Assembly: GCA_030248215.1 (NCBI GenBank)
Contig: JASANG010001546.1
Coordinates: forward strand, 620,001-684,000
Direction: 5' to 3'
DNA from: Enoplolaimus lenunculus
Taxonomy: Eukaryota; Nematoda; Enoplea; Enoplida; Thoracostomopsidae
DNA length: 64,000 nucleotides
The translations under genes were made by a program, and so were the position numbers. The notes beneath the pieces were generated by a model. The model was not told the origin of the DNA, did no database searches, and worked only from the letters and a program-made list of their open reading frames with translations. Shown here one piece after another: positions 59,730 to 64,000 of the stretch. The number at the start of each line of letters is the position of its first letter. Position 1 is the first letter of the stretch.

Positions 59730-59946
59730 GGCCAATGTAAAGGACATAAGCGGACCAGTATTATAACCATATTCCTAAACCTAAAGCCTAATAAGCCTAA
59801 GCGTAAGCCAAAGCGTAAAAATGAGCATATTCCTAAGCCTAAACCCTAAGCCTAAGCTTAAGCCAAGCAAAAAATCAGTTAAGTTTAAGCTAACTCTATT
59901 GCAGTCTCACAGAAACACGTTCCGCCCCTGATCTTTTAAACGGGCC
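59730..59946. mobile_element. CTTAGG-core element, reverse copy with near-perfect target duplication
   Basis: GGCCAATGTAAAGGACATAA to CCCTGATCTTTTAAACGGGCC in reverse orientation, with two CCTAAGCCT blocks. The flanks GAACATGT and GGACATGT agree at seven of eight bases, confirming the 8-bp duplication seen at 16.1 kb. Confidence 0.9.
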
Positions 59947-60351
59947 GGACATGTGAACATAATTATATCAACGGATATGGAACTTGTGGTATGGACGGCA
60001 CAAAAGCGCTATTTCAGGAACGCAATCTCTGCATCAGACCAATTAAACAACCGTTCAGGTCCAATCGGGATTTTTCCATCATTCGATGTACTTAATTAAT
60101 AAATGAACCCAATACACAATTTTCAGTATCTTTTCACACCAACACAACTTTCAAACGTAGCTGACTTGTAAATTTTACGGTGCACAGTTTGAAGGTCACT
60201 TACCGAAACCGCTTTTGGTTTGCAGTTCAAATTTATTACTTAAAATATGACCATTGCAATAAAACCCTTGTACCTCTCTACACGTAGCAGACGGCGGGCG
60301 GCGTCGATGCAACTCTGAGTCAGGCCCAAACATTGCCGATGCAGATGAGGC

Positions 60352-60470
60352 TCTTCCGTAAAACATAAGCTTAAACCTAAGCCTAAACCAAGAAAACAAG
60401 TCTAAAGCCTAAGCTTACACTATTTCAATAGTATAGAAACACGATTCGCTCTTGATTTACGACCAGAATG
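60352..60470. mobile_element. CTTAGG-core element, damaged reverse copy
   Basis: CTTCCGTAAAACATAAGC, CTTAAACCTAAGCCTAAACC and GAAACACGATTCGCTCTTGA follow family order. The left boundary is unclear. Confidence 0.6.
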
Positions 60471-61039
60471 CCAATCATATTTTCCCAAACGACTGATAAA
60501 CAGCTTATGCAAATTGGTTTCCGTCCAATTTTGCCGAAACATTTATGAATGGAACAGAAGTTGTTGTGACAGCCATCATATCAGTGATTATTGCAGTCGT
60601 TGGCGTTACGTTTATATCTTTGCATTAACGTAAAATGACACCCACCCACGCTCGTTTCTTCCAAGCTTAACAGAACTGAAAAAGTCTGTTAAACCCTGTA
60701 AGTCGTCGTTGATTGACTGTAAAGCTGTTATACAAATGTCTTGGCTGTTATCTTTGTTATTAACACAATTTTGCAAAGTTAAACTGGGTTTCAAGTTTAC
60801 AACCTGGGCTGATCTACGGCGGGATAGGGTCGTATGCATCCCCCCACCGACTGCCGAGTGGAAATTATTGTCACGGTTAAAATCAAACTTACAGTGCAAA
60901 TTTTTGCTTCAATATCTTGAGATTTCACAGTTTTTTAAGGGCTACGCCCCGAAACTCAACACGACTAATTTTCTATGTGCTTTGACCATATTCTAAGCCA
61001 CAACGCAGTCTGTGTTTAAATATATATTAAGCTTACATA

Positions 61040-61208
61040 AGGGCGGATCCAGCTAAAATGGGATATGGATCAGCATACCGGTGTACGTATGAGTTTGTGT
61101 GTAACTTGTGGCTGTTTTTATACGAGTAAAATATCTATGAACATGTGCTAAAACATAACATTTTCCACTTGTGCATCCACCCACCGGGAATTTCTGGATC
61201 CGCCACTG
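61040..61208. mobile_element. GGCGGATCC-ended element, short copy
   Basis: GGGCGGATCCAGC on the left and inverted GGATCCGCCACTG on the right. The interior AACATGTGCTAAAACATAAC and TTTTCCACTTGTGCATCC match 45.98-46.03 kb. Confidence 0.8.
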
Positions 61209-61639
61209 ATTAATAAAGTTTGAAATTGAGTTGATTTCAAAGTAGAATTCAACTAAATACATCATATGGGTCCGATTTTTGAGTTTATAAAGCAAACTTT
61301 GCCATACATGTGAACATATACCGGTGTATGAAGCTGTTGCAATGACCGTGTGGTGTGATGGTAGCTACGACTCGTTCAAATAGTCTTCCGAGAACTCTAC
61401 TAGCGCTCTGCATATGCTTCGTGGGGGTTTTCTAAAGGGGTTGCTTTGACCCAGTTTAAGCCTTATGGACACCATATTGTTTTCATATTAAGTCATGTTC
61501 ACGTTCGGCAGATGAGAGGGTTATTTCCATTCCGGTCCACAAAAAATTTCAGCTCGATACGCTATATACCTATGAATTTTGATTACTTGAAATCACCAGG
61601 AAGAATTATATTTGATGTCTTAGTACGCTTTACTTGATA

Positions 61640-61773
61640 GTAATTTTAGGGGCGTCCAGGTTTCCGGTGGGTCTAGAAAACAGTAGGTTTAGATTCTAAA
61701 TTATATTTTTTTGCTTAGGCTTAGGCTTAGGCTTAGATATAGGCTTAATCTACTGTTACGCCTCTAAAAGTAA
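61640..61773. mobile_element. TTTTAGGGGCGT-family element with CTTAGG core
   Basis: The ends TTTTAGGGGCGTCC and inverted ACGCCTCTAAAA are clear. GGTGGGTCTAGAAAACAGTA and a run of four CTTAGG units fill the middle. It is the reverse partner of 9653-9818. Confidence 0.8.
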
Positions 61774-62474
61774 CATTGGCTAACTGTTTCCACCAGAGCT
61801 TTAGAAACCCGGCACTGGTTATAAGCTAAGCTAAAAGACTCCATTCCTTCATGTCGACGTAAATTCAGCTATTTGAACCAGAAATATACAGGAAGGAAAA
61901 TATCTGATTTGAGACGTTTTCTTATCTGTGATTGTAGGAAATTAAAAAATGTCTGGCGACACAAATAAGACTAATTACACTCAGTTTTATGTTGAAATGA
62001 ATAAAACAGTCACAGATGCAAAAAACCATAAAAGCTGGTTATTATTGTAGGGGGACGCAAGCTTTCTTCTTTCATAAAAATATGGGGTTGTGTTCAAGCC
62101 GTACCCAGCCAAAGTAGGCGTCTTGGACGTATCTTACGTAATAAAATTGGCAAATTCGGTTGTACATTTGCTCCAATTTTGAAATCGGCTCCCGCGGCAA
62201 ATCCTGGTTTGTCTCGAAAATTAGAAAAATTAGTTATTTTACACATACGTTTTTGTTTCATATTTCTGAATCAACCAATGCAAGCTTAAGCCTAAACCTC
62301 CTAAACCTAATTCAAACCTATTTTATGTCACTATGTGAAAATCTCAAAAACTGTTTCGGAGAGCATACAACAACAGGTTTGGATACATCCCTGTCCTACA
62401 AATTCAAAATCATGTAAATAAATTACCTGCAGTGTTAGAAAATATTTAATCTTATGAAAACTTGAACCTAAATA

Positions 62475-62917
62475 CTGTATTGACCCGAATAAGAGGGGGA
62501 GGGTTAATAAGAGGAGTTCCCATTTTGAGTCCAAATGAATTGGAGTCCGTATCCCTAATAAGAATCCGAAACCGGATAGGTTCCCTAAACCCTAATTAGA
62601 GTCCATAAATGTCAATTAACCCTAACTGTAGCGCATAAATGACTCCAGGACCAAATAACTTGAGTTCGAAACTAAAAAAGCGTACTTAAATTTTGAAAGT
62701 ACATTACTAAGTATAACCTTGCATTATTGCTCAAGCTATTGACACAAGACAAACAAACGTTTAATTCAACGGATAATTGCAGTACCGGATATATGTCAGT
62801 AACAAAGGGCGGCAGAGCGTGGGTTAGAAATAAAAGTCTGTAACCGAATAAAAAGGGGAGTACTTTCTGGAGAGGCCAAATAAATATCAGTCCCCCCTCT
62901 TATTCGGGTCACTACAG
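62475..62917. mobile_element. Tc1/mariner-like non-autonomous element
   Basis: The ends CTGTATTGACCCGAATAAGA and TCTTATTCGGGTCACTACAG are inverted, flanked by TA on both sides (62473-62474, 62918-62919). TA duplication with CTGTA ends fits Tc1/mariner. The interior repeats CCTAATTAGAGTCC and CCTAACTGTAGCGC-type blocks. No transposase. Confidence 0.9.
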
Positions 62918-63080
62918 TATATATATTCTATTTTATATATCTGATTTGTACGAAACATTTGTCTAATCATGCATACGTTATAAACTAAACCAGGCCACGA
63001 TTTTAGGTTATATCAAGCGCATAATTTGCACCATTCCTAGTCTCACAATCTATATATTAAAGTTGTAACGCCCCACATAC

Positions 63081-63446
63081 CAGGGTGCAACCGGAGGTAA
63101 AATTCCGGAGCGGGAGCCCGAGCCGGAGGTCAACGAAACTTGCCGGAGCCGGAGCCGGAGGTGAGGCGAAATTAGTTAGTAAAAATGTTGGTTAATTAGT
63201 TAATGTTCGCCAATATCTGCTATATGTTGTTAAGCTGTTTGGTTTTGCGCTAATTTTGTGCGAAATTTCGGAAATTCTTTCCTGAAAATTGTGACAAGAG
63301 TAAAACGAAACGCGCTAAACAGATAAATTTTGCAAAATTATGCAAAATTTTACTACCGAAATTGCAGGATCGTACGGCAAAAATTCTGCCGGAGACGGAG
63401 GCCGATTTTCTGCCGGAGCCGGAGGCAGACCTCCGGTTGTACCCTG
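63081..63446. mobile_element. hAT-like element with CCGGAG core and perfect 8-bp target duplication
   Basis: The ends CAGGGTGCAACCGGAGGT and ACCTCCGGTTGTACCCTG are inverted, with CCACATAC on both sides (63073-63080, 63447-63454). The core subends hold GCCGGAGCCGGAGCCGGAGG arrays. At 366 bp, non-coding. Same family as 18325-18761. Confidence 0.93.
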
Positions 63447-63589
63447 CCACATACGTATTTTGGGCAGCGTTTCATACGGACGTGGCAATCAACAAAAATG
63501 CTTTGGAACAAGTCAGCTCTGCCCAAAACAAAGAACATAAAAAAGAATTGTTTTGGGTGCAACTAAAATCGCGATACTTAAAAATAGAT

Positions 63590-63677
63590 AACAGACCGTA
63601 ACAGAATAACATGAGGACAACCCTCTGCGTAGAGAGAATAAATATTAGTCCCTTCCATCGTATTTGGGTCATTACAG
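63590..63677. mobile_element. Right end of GACCCGAATAAG mariner-like element
   Basis: GTATTTGGGTCATTACAG followed by TA matches the right terminus of 62475-62917, with AATAAATATTAGTCCC just before it. The left end is absent. Confidence 0.55.
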
Positions 63678-64000
63678 TACTGTCTAAACATATTCAACTT
63701 GGAGAGGCCAAGATATTTGTGGGAAGGAACGGCCCTTTCTCTTCTCTTCTTTCAAATTTGAGTGACTAAACAAGTCTCTAAAAATCTTCAACTGGTGGAA
63801 ATGTTTGCGGTGGGTTTGAACGCTTTGTCCCCTCGTTCGATCACTACTGGCATGAATTATAAAAGACTTTGACAAACGTAAAAATGTAATAAATTTTTAA
63901 TTTCGACGCAACTCTCGAATAGCAGCCGCTATTATAATGTGCATAATTTCTGCATTAGCAACACTTTGTGTGACGAGTTAACGATAATTCGAGCTGACAA

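Larger units (their letters stand above)
57848..64000. other. Region upstream of exon 1 (5' introns or flank)
   Basis: No convincing exon was found. It contains two CTTAGG-core copies plus a fragment, a TTTTAGGGGCGT copy, GGCGGATCC copies (60.8, 61.04 kb), a mariner-like element and a hAT-like element. A small 33-bp tandem repeat of TATATCCGGAAGTAAGGCAA lies at about 59045-59125. The promoter of the main gene is not identifiable by eye. Confidence 0.6.

Noticed and set aside
60250-60350. GC-rich minus-strand stretch starting MFGPDSELHRRRPPS as a first exon of the main gene
   Set aside because: The possible donor leaves a phase that would stop after exon 1, and the stretch adjoins a CTTAGG element.

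Overview
This is a stretch of an AT-rich invertebrate animal genome. GT-AG introns, AATAAA-type 3' ends, tRNA-derived repeats and many short inverted-repeat DNA transposons all point to a metazoan nuclear chromosome. The species is not established. A tunicate or another marine invertebrate would fit the repeat style, but this is a guess. No bacterial operons, rRNA, CRISPR arrays, retroviral elements or long transposon reading frames were seen.

The main gene lies on the minus strand and covers almost the whole window, from about 57.85 kb down past the left edge. Nine consecutive coding exons can be read: 57.8, 51.4, 50.9-51.1, 38.3-38.7, 8.4-8.5, 7.9-8.1, 2.4-2.5, 1.2-1.5 and 0.02-0.6 kb. Every one is bounded by AG and GT, and all eight junctions agree in codon phase. 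Together they give about 757 residues of a Ser/Pro-rich protein with short amphipathic LDELE-type helices, two coiled-coil blocks and a 17-residue tandem repeat. I do not recognise the family. Introns range from 247 bp to about 29.8 kb.

A second, plus-strand gene ends inside the 12-kb intron: a terminal exon at 39441-39659 with an acceptor, a stop codon and a nearby AATAAA. Its other exons were not found. A minus-strand fragment at 41.6 kb resembles the C-terminal end of a hAT transposase.

Nearly everything else is intronic or 5' flanking sequence filled with at least a dozen families of short non-autonomous elements. These include (i) an element with 8-bp target duplications and a core of CTTAGG (TTAGGC) hexamers, in about ten copies; (ii) a hAT-like element with a CCGGAA/CCGGAG core; (iii) a Tc1/mariner-like element; (iv) families with TTCACACGTGCAAG, CACTGTAAATTCC, CCGTAGCCAG, GGCGGATCC and TTAGGGTTACGCTATAC ends; and (v) tRNA-like units, some lying between inverted repeats. 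One long-TIR element lies 18 nt from a splice acceptor of the main gene. The window is best read as one large gene whose introns store small transposons, some touching splice signals.
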